Source: Erigeron canadensis | Taxonomy: Eukaryota; Streptophyta; Magnoliopsida; Asterales; Asteraceae | DNA: 64,000 nt | Reading direction: 5' to 3' | NCBI RefSeq assembly: GCF_010389155.1 | Contig: NC_057765.1 | Span: 7,874,001-7,938,000, forward strand | In this document: piece by piece, positions 43,704 through 56,919 of the stretch | How positions within the stretch are numbered: position 1 is the stretch's first letter | Layout of the letters: every line of letters starts with the position of its first letter | Notes under the pieces: generated by a model | What the model saw: the letters and a program-made list of their open reading frames with translations, nothing else | Told to the model about the DNA's origin: nothing | Databases searched by the model: none | Position numbers and translations under genes: made by a program

Positions 43704-44692
43704 ATATTTATTAACGTCAGACTATCCTATTTGGTATTGAGTAGAAGATCAAAGTTCAAGTATGCTAAGAGTACAATAACAAAAACAACAAGACAATCCC
43801 TGTTATGCGGAGTACGAGGGAGTGAAACGTAGACATTTTTGTTTCTATATAAGGATAAAGAAACTACGTTCATAAGGACCTCCGATCAAAACAAGAAAAT
43901 AATACGAGATGTAAAAAATTTAGTAATCATACATTTTTGTAGATCACCTGACCATATTAAAAGTAAAAAAGAATAACAAACATGCAACCTAACATAAAGT
44001 GTATGAGTATTTGGGGTAATTTGTAATTTGGTATTAAAAAAATAAATAAAAATACTATTTTTATACGGAATGAATAGAATATAGTGAATTGGTAAATTCT
44101 TTTAGAAAAATAGCATAATTATTCTTCTAAAAATTTGATCATAACATGGGTATAAATCAATGATAAAAAAAAAATAAAAAATAAATGAATAACGTATATC
44201 ATATTTTAAAGTTATTAAAAAAATTATTAGGCTAATGATGTATCATTTTCTTATAATATACTCATGTTGTTACAAAAAGGGAAGGATATTTGACACCAGA
44301 AATATCCCTTTTATCCATAATTCTCATTTCCCTCCTTGTTGGCTTCTGCTGGTCCCATGCTTTCTACACATCCAATTTTCAGCTTAATCAAAACAACATA
44401 AAAAATAAAAATAAAAATTAAATAGAATACAAAAAAGAAATTTTATCAGATAAACCCCTAATCCCCCCACACAAAAGGAATACTCCCAAACCCATCAAAA
44501 TTCTCATTCAAAGTCCCTTCACATTGTACTTTTTAACCTTCAAATTTCATCTAGGCAGTTATAAAGATTCCAAGATTGAGGGTAAAACATGGATTTAATA
44601 TGTGGGTATTGATTATTTTCTCTTAATTTGATGTGTAGATTCATAAAGTAGCTGCCTTTTTACTGTTTTATGAGGTTAAAAGATGTGGGGTT
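43704..44692. other. upstream region of the CemA-like gene
   Basis: Intergenic sequence, then probable 5' UTR from roughly 44480. No clear TATA box chosen. GC and codon-like structure begin only at 44693. Confidence 0.4.
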
Positions 44693-47600
44693 ATGGTATA
44701 CATGTTCTTAATGACCACTTCAATGGTTTCTTGTAATAATAATTTCTTGTTTTCTGATCAAAGATTAAGTAGTTGTTGTAATAAACATTTGTGTTTAGAT
44801 AGTGTAGTTTATTTAAGTAGTGGTAGAAGAGGGGTTAGACGATTAGTCCCTAATGCGAAGAGGAAGAAGCATAATCGAAAAAGGAGTTGGTGGAAAAAGT
44901 TCTTTTTTGATGAAGATGGGAATTGGTTTGGTTTAAAAGATGATGATATGCTTGATGCAGAGGAGGAATCAGGAAAGAATTCGAGTGATGATGAAGGGTT
45001 ATCTGAGAATGAGAAGTTTGAGGCATGGAAAAGGAGGGCCGAGGCGATTGTGGAATTGAGGGAAGCGCAAGAAAACGTGCAAAATGAAGAGGAAAAACGG
45101 TGGGAGGATTGGATTCTTGATGGGACAAATGGTAGGAGGAGTAGTAGTAATGGTTCATCATGGTACCAAGAGGTTCGTGATGATGTTCAAGATGATTTAA
45201 GTGATCTTATACCGGGAAAAGGTTTGGTTGAATCGGTGAGAGATACGGTGTTTGGGAGAGACGATGATGAAATATTGTATGAAGATCGTGTCTTTCGATA
45301 TGCCTCCTTCAATTCGGTAAGTGCATAGATTGGTATCACTTTTGTAGTATTGTAGGATCTCCATAAGTTTGTAGTATGTGTGCGTAAGTGTTGAATTTTG
45401 TGTGTTTGGCAGACATTATAATCATTGCAATGCAGTTCATACAGCTAATTGTTCCTTTTAATGTGGCCTAACTGCTTCAGTCTATCCTTTTAGTTACATG
45501 GTTGATTTTCTTTCTACCTAGACAATAGTAGATGCTGGAATTTTATTTCATAATAGGATACAGTTTATGAGATATGAGGTAGTAACTTAGTATTAGAAGT
45601 GGCATGATGCGGAAAGGTAACAGGTCAAACTAGGTTCAGATTGAAACGATTTACTTTTTAAGTATGGTGAAAACGATTGATATCGGCTTGGATTGACATC
45701 CTTACGCTTTTTTCTCCATTTTTAGATCTATAAGTTAGTTAACATGTGTTATGATTCCAACAAGAATTTTAATTCAATAATAATCTAAACCTTAGATTAT
45801 ACGGAGTAACTCTTTAGGAGGTTCTATGCATAATACTACTTTGGGCAGATTTCTCCCCATTTGTCTTTTACCTAAATCATATGATTCTACCTTTGAGATG
45901 AAACATAACCATTCATAACTAAATGGGCCGATACTGCCACCTCTAGTCATTATCATTTGTGCAGCCATTTCAAGTCATGGTAATCAGTTTTTTCTATTAG
46001 GTACTAACTGATTTCGAGTACTTTCATATTGTACTTGATAATACTATATTTTGCTTTCGACGAATCATGGATTACTATATCAGAACATATAAAGTGCATT
46101 TGTGTAATATGAAACATTGAAACTGCAATACTTTAGATATCTGGCAATTACAAGTTTGAAATTTGAAATCTATGTGTGATAAACTTTGCTACACAACAAC
46201 TGTGGAAGTTATTGTTTGAGCCACTTAGGAAGTTGGGCTCATTTCCTGGAAAACTCGAACCGATCCCCTAAGCTTGTTTTAGCTCTAATATTTATGGATA
46301 TCTTGTCATCTTAAGTTGGGCGTATAGCAACTAATAGAAGTTAACAGCATGAATAAATGATCATTCATCCAAACCCTAATAATGAAATGTAGTTTCTATT
46401 GTCTGAGATGGGGCTTCTTCTGTGACACATATACAACTTATAGAAGGGACTATGTTTTTTGTGACAAACGCTATATTTGCTTTATGAATAAAAGATATTT
46501 TGACACTGTGATTAAGTTCTTGTATTCCATATGTCATTTGCCTCAATTTCCTCTATAAACCGTAATCATCCTTTGCAGGCAAAATTTTTTGGCAGTGTTG
46601 ATAATTGTACCATGGGCTTTGGATTTTTTGGTTCATGACTATGTTCTTATGCCTTTTCTCGATAGGTAACAACTACTACAAAGTAACTTTCCTATTATAT
46701 TAAGACGTGGCAATTTGGGTGGGCTTGGCGGCCAGGTAACTGTTGAAAAACGTGTAATGTTTTGCCAGGTTTAAACAGGCGCCGGTTTGGTTGATCTGCG
46801 ACACAATTTTTTTTTTTTTTTAGTTTGTTTAGTTTTGTAAATAGTTAGTGTGGCAAATAATGCTACATAATTCATACATTTTAGAGTACTTTAGCTTTTT
46901 AAATAGGATGATTTAAGACGTTATTAAACTTTTATGCGTTAAAGTATACTTTGGGTCACTTTCGACATGTTTGGCCCATTTAAGTTTCAAGTAAATTCTG
47001 TTTTAAAGATCAATTACTATGCAAATCAGTCTATCTTTTAGTAAATAGGATGGACACATTAGAAGTCATGTGTATTCGGCTTTCTTCATTTCAGAAAAGT
47101 GGTAGCAATTGACTTTCGAGGTCAAAAGGCTAAATATAGACGAACTCCGTTCAATGTACTAGTCAAATGTTACTTCAATCTCCGTATTGGAATGATGTGA
47201 TTATATGCATCTAACATGGGAGACCACTTGTCCTGTTTTTTCATTAGATTGGCTGTTAATATGTTTGTCTGCTATAATTATTACATTTCAAACAGGTATG
47301 TGAAGACTGTGCCACTTGCAGCAGAGATTCTTGATGTAAGAAAGCATCAAAAGCTTGAGATGGTAAAGGAATTAAAAAATGAAAAAGAAAGATTTAAATT
47401 TGAGGTAGAGATTGGGAAATCTCCACCGATATCTGAAGAAGAGCTTTATCTAGAGTTACGACATAAAGCGTAAGTTCTTTTTACTATGCATATATTATTT
47501 TCATATTTAGTAGTAAGTTAGTGGTGTAAATTTGGGTCCACTTGATTATTATGTTTAGTTTAGATTGGATGCATATGTACTCATATGTATATATTACTCT

Positions 47601-49875
47601 GGGACATGACCTCGGATAGGGATACTAGTAGAACTAGAACTAGGGTAGACAGTTAGAGGGCGCGAGAGGCGTGTGTCTGTGTATATAATTCTACAATATC
47701 AACGCTAGGTGCAAAAAATATGTTAGAACTCGCACATTAGACACACATTACCTGTAGGCCACTTTAAAATATTTTGTTTTTCTTTTATATGCATTTTTAT
47801 AATATGTTCCACTATGGTAGCCTAGCGATGGGGGGCATGCATGTTTTATTAAACATAGTGTTACATGATTTACCTTCTCTCACTTGGGCAATGGGAGGCG
47901 GGATCGGTCACTGGAGGGCCAAAAATGGACCGGTTATCCATTTTTATTAGTAATATCTTAGTTAAAAAATGACTCCTATTATGCACAATATCTACATAAT
48001 ACTATTTAAAACCACTATTTGAGCCTGAGGCCGTTTTTGAGGACTCTACCGCAGACTTGTTTCATAGTTCTCAACTGAGCGGCAGACCCAACATGACTAA
48101 CAGATAACTTTGGTTAGGGCCCTAGGGATATGAGTGTCTACCTCCCTCATGCCCCTAATGTCCGGGGGATTTTCTCACTTGAAGGGTGTTTTAGATTTTT
48201 ACCATAATGCCATATAACTTCCTGATACTATATGTGTGCCGAGTCAATATTATAGTTTTTTGGGGAACAAGAAATCATTTCAGAATGCTTTAATGTTATA
48301 TAATCTTTTACAAGAGCAGAAGTAGTTCATTCTAGAGAAATAAAGTCGGTATATAGTACTGATGTTGCTTGTTTGTTTACACAGGTTAGAATTGAGAGAT
48401 GAATGGAGATTAATAAACCGTAGTGCATTTGCTAATATATGGTCCGATATGGTATTCGGAATCTCTTTATTTGCTATTTTGTACTTCAATCAGAATCAGG
48501 TGTGTTCTCTCTACTTCTTCCTGTTTATAAGTATTGGTAGGCCACTATAATGTGATAAAACATCCTTTCAATATAAATAGAGGTTCTACATGTTCGTTCC
48601 TGTATCCATCTTCTTTGACTTATGAAAGTAAAACCATACTGTACTCAAATTTAGGTTAGAGGTTGACAAAAGTTGATTTTTATGATGTCTGTTTATAGTT
48701 TCTTCTTGTTGGGTTACATTCTTAGACTGGTTACTCTAGGAAAAAAAAAAACTGTCAAGGTCCCTTGTTTTGCAATTAACTTTAGACTTTGCAGTTAAAT
48801 TACTTTTCGTCAACTATAGATTGACATGGTAGAAGCTTTCTTTGAAGATTAGTAATTTATTATGCTTTGTAAAACCTTTTTGTAGGTAGCTTTGCTGAAA
48901 TTTACAGGGTATAAGATATTAAACAATGTTACAGACACCGGGAAGGCATTCTTAATCATTCTTATTACAGATATTTTTCTTGGGTAATTTCCTATTATTG
49001 TTACATCTGTCAACAACTGAATTTCCAGTCTCACACTAGTTCTTTTGACTTTGAAATCAGTAGATAATCATTTTGTTGTTGAATATGTAATTTGTAGGTA
49101 TCATTCGGAATCGGGTTGGCAGACTTTACTAGAAATAATTGTGGAACATTATGGTTTTGATGTTGATCAGTCTGCCATTATTATTTTTGTCTGCTTGATT
49201 CCAGTGATCATCGATGCATGTGTGAAGCTTTGGGTATGTTCTCCGTTCAAAACTTGCAACAGATATTTAGCAAAATAAAATTCATGACCCTGTTTTGTGC
49301 ATTTTGGAATCCACTAATTTTCATTCCCGTGATCGGAATGGTCACTGGTGGTGGGAAATGGGCGGGTCGGTCTTAACTGTTCTAGTAAGAGTAGGCAGTT
49401 ATTAAGGTCAGAACGGGTTGCGGTTCAGTTTACCCCCTAAACACATTTTGTTCCTCTTTCTTGAAATTTATTATAAAACCACTTGGCCCATCTTACTTGT
49501 GTCTAAATTGTAGGCATATAATGTAACCCTTATCAACCCATTTTTACATAAATAGGTCAAATTCCCACTTCTGAATGTCACATACTCAAATCTATGGAAA
49601 CAACCTTTTATTTTTAAAAACGGATGTTTGTTAGAGACATATTTTATACGTTAACATCAATCATGATTCAACTATGATCTGTTCATTGGTCTTAGTCTTA
49701 TCTAATGTTGAAAGTTATATTTCATGAAATGACTATTTGTGCATTTTATCTTGAACATTTAATGAATATTAACGTGTGTTTTTTTGTTTGTTTGTTTATG
49801 GTTTAGATGTTCAAATATCTCCCAAGATTATCGCCCAAGGTATCGAATATTTTCCAGGAAATGAAGAGGCATTAG
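44693..49875 (+). CDS. DLDG1: CemA/PxcA-like chloroplast envelope protein, DLDG1-like (7 exons, one frame break)
   Basis: Exons: 44693-45316, 46579-46665, 47296-47469, 48385-48499, 48886-48983, 49098-49233, 49807-49875, all with GT/AG borders and matching phases except exon 2. Product about 433 residues. The N-terminus (SCNNNFLFSDQRLSS, basic RRGVRRLVPNAKRKK) looks like a plastid transit region; an acidic, charged middle follows. The C-terminal half is the CemA/PxcA domain with four likely membrane segments (LIIVPWALDFLVHDYVL, DMVFGISLFAILYF, KAFLIILITDIFLG, AIIIFVCLIPVIID). The family acts in the chloroplast envelope in proton/ion homeostasis; the Arabidopsis relative is DLDG1, tied to greening and photoprotection. 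Exon 2 has a T6 run (46585-46590) where five T restore the family sequence; as written, a TGA follows at 46636. I read this as an indel. A poly(A) signal AATAAA lies at 50052. Confidence 0.88.
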
Positions 49876-50734
49876 AGACATTTTTCTGGGCTTCAAGAAT
49901 CAAGCTCTTGATTTAATTTCCCATTTTATATAGGGTTACAACATTGAAACACATGTATACTTGATTTTGGTTTTGTCATTTGTTTGTGATTTATTTGGAT
50001 TTCTACAGCATGAGCCACATACATCTTCATTATCATTTGTTGTGGCTACAAAATAAATGAAATATTCCAACACTTCTTGTTATTCTTACTAAATGTATAG
50101 TCAACACATTCAAGAAGTCATGATGTTTCTATATCATATCAATAAATGCTCAAATGTGAAGACCAAAATCTTACATTTTTTTCTTTATTTTATTATTATT
50201 TTTTGTTTACATTGAATATCACAATATTCTATACCATACTACTATAGTACTCCTAAATTTATTCTTGGTCATCTTAGTTTTTAGTACCCAACTAAAACTA
50301 TAATAGCTGGGTTTTTTCATCATTAAGTTGCGATAGCGAGAAATCAGGTTAACTATTGTTGAAGCCAAATATCTTTCTAAGAAATTTAAATTTTGTTTTG
50401 AAATAAGAAAAGAAAAAAGATTTACATAACAAAATGTTAACTAGTAAGTTATATTTCTTTATGGTGTATCACTTTGATTAAGTTTGAAAATCAACACATC
50501 ATAGCTGCTCAAATCAGAAACCAAGTAATGAAATTAATTTGTTCTCGAACCAAACAAAGAACCCAAAACTGAATTGAATCTTATGAATTCATATTCGATT
50601 TGGACGGGATTTCAGTTATTTGGTTTAAAATCCATATACTCTAACACTTAGATTTTCATTAAATCTGCTCAGGCTCATTAGTAAGGTTTTAGATCTAAAT
50701 CAGGTTGAATTTTACTTAATACATTTGTAAGAGT
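49876..50734. other. 3' UTR and intergenic
   Basis: The 3' UTR runs to roughly 50080. Nothing else recognised. Confidence 0.5.
50052..50057 (+). terminator. poly(A) signal of the CemA-like gene
   Basis: AATAAA about 180 bp after the stop codon. Confidence 0.5.
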
Positions 50735-50905
50735 GGATTATTAGGGGATATTGAGAGTCCTGAGTTTCATCCCATACATCCATGGTTCGAGTTCCACATA
50801 CGGTCCAATTGAATGTTACCGTGGTGTCTAAAATGCTAACTGCTAACTCAGGTTGAGAAGCAAGTCTCTCTGCAATTGAGTTGCCTTGTCTTAAAAAAAA
50901 ACTCC
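50735..50905 (+). mobile_element. possible tRNA-derived SINE
   Basis: Contains GGTTCGAGTTCC (about 50784), close to the RNA polymerase III B box GGTTCGANTCC, about 50 bp into the block. It ends near an A-run at 50895-50903. The A box is not convincing and no target duplication was established. Confidence 0.35.
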
Positions 50906-51922
50906 ATTAAATGCTCCTTCTCATGAAATTATATCCTAAAAAGGCAAAAACCATATAAGCAAAATAATAGAAGTTATCAAAAAGAACTTACACAAGTTTT
51001 TCCTGATAATTTAGTTGTCATGAAATATAATAAATAAAATGTATAAATAAACTACATAGGGAAAATACCAAGTAGTTTCTTGGAAAGGTTTGAGTCGAAG
51101 CAATCTATTTTTGTCATTTTTTCATCTTTTTTTTATAAAAACAAAGAGTTGAATAACAAGGCAAAACGACAACCATAATTGTACGGATAGAGTATCATTC
51201 TCCTTATTCTTTCTTTAAATTCAACAAAACATATTATATACATAAATACATACTCGTATGATATATGTATATCTATAATAGATACATACATAGTAATTGA
51301 CACCATACTATTCATAGCTCTGTAAACATCGTTACAGTCTCTAATGCAAATTTTATCATCTTGATCACCTTTGTAAGTATATTGAGTTCTTTCACCTTCT
51401 GTTTTATGTTTATTAATTATAGTTTATATGTATATATGTGTTTTTTTTCTCCTCCTAGCTGTTTAAAGTCTTGTGTTCCTGTTTCATGTGGATTTCATTA
51501 TTGTAAGTTACATTTATCTATGGAAAAAAAGATATGTTACTTTGAAATATTTGATTAGAGAAGTGTAATGTGAAATAAGATACTTAGACCATCCGTAATC
51601 GTTCATCCTACTGCTTTTCAAAAGTACTCATCAACACCGCCTTCTCACCGCCATCATTTTATGTTTTTCCTCGTCGTAATATATCTAGATACCTGATCAA
51701 AATACACGAAACAAACGATAAAGAAAAAAAATAAAAAAAGGGTCACCACGGAGGTCGGTGATAGCTACCACCTAACCGGCCTTCACCGAGCCACTGTTAG
51801 GTCGGACCACCTAGTCTGCGACTCTGTTGCTACTGATGGTCTTACTTTTCTAACTTGTAACTACATTTTTTTACTTCATATGCAAACTCTTTGTGTTTTC
51901 GAACATGGAAAATGAAAACTAA
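50906..51922. other. intergenic, nothing recognised
   Basis: AT-rich. A G+C richer patch at about 51740-51840 (GGTCACCACGGAGGTCGGTG) has no coding support. Confidence 0.5.
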
Positions 51923-52310
51923 GGGCGCGTTTAGTTGGAGAAAATGTTTTTAAGTTTTCCATTTCTAGTTTTCTAGAAAATGAAAAGGTTTTTTCATTTC
52001 TAAAAACCCTTGAAAATTTTAAAAACGCGTTCAAAATAAAAGATGAAGTTTTCATTTTTCCATTTTAGAAAACTAGAAAACATGTTCAAATTCACTTGTT
52101 TTCTAATTTTAGGTTTAGAAAATAGAAAAGTGAAAACAAAAACTTAAAAAAACAGTTTTCTAATTTTAGTGCAAAAGTTGGAAAAGGGAATTTTCATTTT
52201 CTAGGAAAACTTTTCTAAAAAATTACAATTTGAACGCGTTTCCTGTTTTCCATGTTTTCTTGGAAAATGAAAATGGAAAACAAAGGAGTTTTCTTGAACT
52301 AAACGCACCC
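51923..52310. mobile_element. Tourist-like MITE (PIF/Harbinger), 388 bp
   Basis: TIRs GGGCGCGTTTAGTT and (inverse) GGGTGCGTTTAGTT, flanked by the 3-bp duplication TAA (51920-51922, 52311-52313). The interior is built of repeats of TTTTCTAGAAAATGAAAA in both orientations, so it can fold extensively. Confidence 0.85.
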
Positions 52311-52313
52311 TAA

Positions 52314-52931
52314 ATGTTTTTAACATTTCTAAATGGTTTTTAAGAGATGAGAAATTCTTTCTATTTTCTTGAAAAATGAAATTAAAAAGTTATTTGTAAC
52401 TGAATGCATCCTTATAGGCTTATATGATGAAGGGTGTTTGTTATGTAAGTGGTAAACTGCATATGCACTTATACTGTTTGAATGCAGATGGTGAATTTCA
52501 AGTGTTTTTGGAGAATCTATCTATCTACCGATCTTTATAAGTAATAACTAATAAGCATTTTAATCAATATTAAGCACCACGTTATACATATTTGACTTGA
52601 AAGATTGTAATAATGGTAAGTGAACAATAAAAGTCCTTCTTTTGTAAAAATACACTTATTTTGTCACGGGACAAAGAATAGTAATGTAGGGAGTTAAAAT
52701 GGGATGCTGCTTGTATGATTTTGTAGTTAAATGGTATGAAAAAGGCAGCAAAATGTCCACATTTACTTCTGTAGTTTCTTATAGAGGTTAAAATTCTACA
52801 ATTTGAGATTCTTATAAGCTACTCTAGAATTAATTTGGGGAGTGATTATGATTGCAGGATTATGGTGGTGCTAGCTTTATTCATGGTAAAAGTGTAACTA
52901 GAGTTTGAAGGTTTGTTATATCCAAAGAGGA
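52314..52931. other. upstream region of the kinase gene
   Basis: Intergenic and 5' UTR. The AG at 52857-52858 (TTGCAG, then GATTATGG) could be the end of a 5' UTR intron. No TATA box assigned. Confidence 0.35.
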
Positions 52932-55781
52932 ATGTTGATCGGTCCAAATCTAAACCATGGCCACGATAATCATTTTCATGATGTGACGCAAAGGTTTTAC
53001 CATAAGCTCGATGATGATGTGTCCATGGAAAGTTTCAGTAGTTTACATATGAGCAACAATGGAGGTTCCATTGGAATCTCAACTACTCACAGCAGTGTTT
53101 GTTCAAATGGCTCCAAGCATCCGATGCTAAGTCACCATGGTTCAAACCATCTTCCTGTCACATACACTTTTGACCAAAGTGTTAACAATAGAGGAAGAGT
53201 TTCACAAGGGTTAAGTGATGATGTATTGGCTCAATCTCTATTAGACTCTTGTTTTCCGACAAAAGGGCTTCAAGATTATGAAGAATGGACCATTGAGCTT
53301 AAAAAGCTCAACATGGGGCCTGCTTTTGCTCAAGGGACTTTCGGAAAACTTTATAAAGGTACTTATAATGGTGAAGATGTTGCTATTAAGCTTTTGGAAA
53401 GGCCAGAAGATAATGTAGATAAAGCAAACCTTTTGGAGCAACAATTTCAACAAGAAGTTACGATGCTTGCAAGGTTAAAGCATTCAAATATCGTAAAATT
53501 TGTTGGTGCATGTTATAAACCGAGGGTGTTGTGCATTGTTACTGAATACGCAAAGGGTGGTTCTCTTAGACAGTCTTTAAGCAGGCGTCGTAATAAAAGT
53601 GCAGTGCCCCTGAAAACGGCAGTCAAACAAGCTTTGGATATAGCTAGGGGAATGGAATATATTCATGGGTTTGGATTGATTCATAGAGATTTGAAGTCGG
53701 ATAACCTTTTAATCGCTTCTGATAAATCAATCAAGATTGCTGATTTTGGTTTTGCTAGGATTGAAGTGCAGAAGGAAGAGATGACACCAGAGATGGGAAC
53801 CTATCGATGGATGGCTCCGTAAGTTGACATTATGCCATTCATTCTGCCCCTTTCTGTTACAGTACATTTTTTTTTATTTATTGCAAGTTTACTTAATGTT
53901 TGACTTATAATTTCAAGCGGACAATCTGCAGGTCAAGCGGGTTGGGTAACGGGTGAAAACTAGTACCTTTGTATAGGCTTATAACAGGTTGGGTTTGATA
54001 TTTCCGGTACTGGTCAAAAAGGATGGGTTGAGTCGAATCATTGTCCAAAATTTTAAAATTTATTAAAAGTGATTGGTGTTCCACGTAGTATTAGACTTAT
54101 GGCAATGGCCTCTTCGGTTCAAACCAGAGAGGTTATCGATTGAAATCGAAGAGGTCTTTGGTTTTGTGAACCAATGGTAAGCCTTCTACAATTGAAGAGC
54201 TGGTGGGGTCCTAACAGCCCTTTAGTGGATCTGTGTGTGTGTGTGTGTGTGTACGTACGTATGTGTATGTGTGTGTAAATAAAGTGATAAAGGAAGTAAA
54301 GAGGTGTTGTTGGTAGGGGTGTATTAGTTTAGACATGTTGATCCGGCGTTAAGCTGGCACAACTGATTAAGGAAGTGAAGAGGGTATTGTTTGGGAATGG
54401 TCTTACAATAATCATATCTTGTCGATAATGATCAAAAATTAATTGAGATGCGGAAGGTTTTATGCATCAAATAATAACACTTGGGTGACTTTCGTTGGAC
54501 CCTTTGACCCATGTATTGTGTTTCTTTTACCGTTTGGATCACCTTCTCTAGTTAAAAAAAGGGTTAAGGAGGGAACTTTGTCCCAGGTTCTACATTGGAT
54601 ACCCATCATGACCTCCCCCTAGGTTTTTAATAATGGTGAAATACCTCCATTCAATTTCCACATGATATGGGTACACCTAAGGAGCAAAACCCGTGTCATT
54701 TAAGTCTTCGCATATGGACCTTAAGCTTCATTGGTAATGGGTACCACTCCATCTATTGATGAATTGGTTTACCTTTTCTAGTTATAACGGGGTAAGAAAG
54801 ATTGTAGGGTTAACGGGGTTGTACTTTTGGTTACTTACTTGCAGCTGAAGCGTTTGTCTATATGGTTTTCATATGGTTTTGTTTGTACCCGAATGTTTTT
54901 AAATAAAGATATAAGTGTAAACCTGAATAGATAGAAAGGAAAATGGTTTGTGCTAACCAACTGGGTTCCCTTGTCAACATATTCTTCGAGAAATGGCCAT
55001 TTAGCCGGTCAACTTGACCATTACCCATTTCAACTTTTTATCCAACCCATCCCATACCGACCCGAATGATTATGTGATAGTTGAAATGACATATAGGAGC
55101 CAGTGTTCAAATGTGTTTCTATTGCTTGAAGTTATAATAATCACTTATGGTGTTGAGTGCTTGGTGATTTCTGATTACTTATGAAAGATGGTCAATAAGC
55201 TTAAATTTTTGAAACCCAAACCGAGATCTTTGTATTCTTTGAAATGTTAAGATGTTCTATATGGAGTAATTAGAATCAAACTTTATAAGAACATATGTTA
55301 CAAGAGATGCTACTTGTCACTATAATCGCTTTTTATGATGTGACCATTTGACAAAGCTTTATTATTTAAACAGTTAATGAAAATCATTAGCTTTTACAAG
55401 TAGTTTTACTCCATTCTCTGATGCATTATTTGTTGCAGTGAGATGATACAGCGCCGGTCCTACACTCAAAAAGTGGATGTTTATAGCTTCGGGATTGTTT
55501 TGTGGGAACTAATCACGGGTAAGCTACCATACCAAAACCTAAAAGATGTGCAGTTAGCGTTTGCTGTTGTGAATAAAGGCCTGCGCCCAACCATCCCGGA
55601 TGACTGCCTTCCTATTTTCCGAGAAATAATGACACGTTGTTGGGATGTAGAACCTACGGTCAGACCACATTTCACTGAAGTGGTCCAAATGCTTGAAAAG
55701 GCAGAAATTGAGATTATGACAACGGTCAGGAAGGCTCTGTTCAGAGGCTGTTGTGTTAGTAACCCCATGACAATTGATTGA
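52932..55781 (+). CDS. STY13: Raf-like serine/threonine protein kinase, STY13 type (2 exons)
   Basis: Exons 52932-53818 and 55439-55781 (donor GTAAGT, acceptor TTGCAG, Pro codon split) give 409 residues. ATG 52932 is the first ATG of the frame and matches the family start. Residues 1-115 are a Ser/His-rich tail. The kinase domain spans about 120-395: P-loop [12 protein letters not shown] (132-143), catalytic Lys153 in [12 protein letters not shown] (251-258), DFG (271-273), then the [11 protein letters not shown] activation segment. Exon 2 holds [17 protein letters not shown] and [10 protein letters not shown]. The C-terminal NPMTID is a family signature. All catalytic residues are present. 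The family phosphorylates Ser/Thr and Tyr; STY relatives have been linked to chloroplast precursor phosphorylation and stress signalling. Which member this is, I infer from similarity only. Confidence 0.93.
53819..55438 (+). other. intron of the kinase gene (1620 bp)
   Basis: Contains a GT microsatellite at about 54231-54256 and GGGTT/AACCC-rich repeat phrases (53930-54035, 54990-55070). A short stretch with GGTTCAAACC (about 54117) recalls a pol III B box but is not convincing. Confidence 0.7.
54231..54256 (+). repeat. (GT)n microsatellite
   Basis: GT/TG dinucleotide run in the kinase intron. Confidence 0.9.
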
Positions 55782-56919
55782 TATATCAAAAGAAAATTTG
55801 GAATCCCCAAAAGAGAAAACCAGTTTAATAAAAGCTGATATTATATGTATTTTTGTAGTAGTTTCTTTCTGCAGATAGTCATTGTTACAAAGAATAATGA
55901 TATGAACTACATGTATTGTGAAATCTATATATTCCCATTTTCCATTCTATACATTTTGAGGCTTCATGATGCAAAAAAATGCAATATACACAGCAATAGT
56001 ATAGCATGTTTGGCAAGGGTCTTTTCGGGGTTTTTTTTGGAAGCCTTTCAGGAATAAAACGTTTTTTTTTTAATACGACGCCTTTTTTTTGGTTTTTACT
56101 TCTTTAGAATGTCATGGCCAAACCTAAAAACAGAAGCTACTTAAACAAGGTTGACAAGAAAATCTCAATTCCTAACTCTAGCTACGTGCTCCAGCTAGAA
56201 AGAGTCAGACATGTTTTGTAAATTGAAAGAGTCAGACATGTTTCGTATAATGGTTCTATATTTGTTCGGGTCCAAAATGACAAATTTCAAAGTTCCTAGT
56301 CGAAACAAATTGAGACGGGTCACCAATTTTGGTCTATTTTAAGCAATTGATTTCCTCACCAAAGTTTCCATTTTATGAATTTGATATAACTCCATTTGAC
56401 CTGCTTGATGGCTAGTTTTGATTTTGTTCTGTTAGTTTAACTTGTTATAGCTACAATTAGCTACAATAAAACCTAAATCAATACACTTACATAAATGGGT
56501 TCAAAATTGATACTGTTAGAGCTGATAAATAAAAGATCACAGATATTAATTCCATAAATATGCATATCATACATCAATCCTATATGGTTTTGATTGTCAA
56601 ATAATAGACGGAAAAGGAAAAACCAGGGTTACCATTTCGATTAATTTCTTTAAATGATAATAATTGTACACTTGTTTGGGTAGCAACTCAATAAGCACCC
56701 TGTCATAAAACGGTCCAAACTACTTGAAGTACAATAAAATCAGCATACCATAACCACCCTATAATCACCACTCGACCCCCGCCACAACCTACTGCTCTAA
56801 CTAACAAAGGGCCAAAGAACTAAAAGGGTTGACAAAAGTCAAAAAGAAGTTAGCGATACCACCAAAACTAAACCTTCTCATGAATGCAAAAAAGAAACCC
56901 CGCGTTAGTAACCACTTGA
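55782..56919. other. convergent intergenic space between kinase and YTH gene
   Basis: Holds the 3' ends of both genes. A poly(A)-like AATAAAA lies at 56053. Nothing else recognised. Confidence 0.5.

Noticed and set aside
52905..52931. Kinase start at 52905
   Set aside because: The codon there is TTG. The first ATG in frame is 52932 and fits the family start.
54090..54160. SINE in the kinase intron
   Set aside because: GGTTCAAACC resembles a B box but the putative A box is too close and there is no A-rich tail or duplication.
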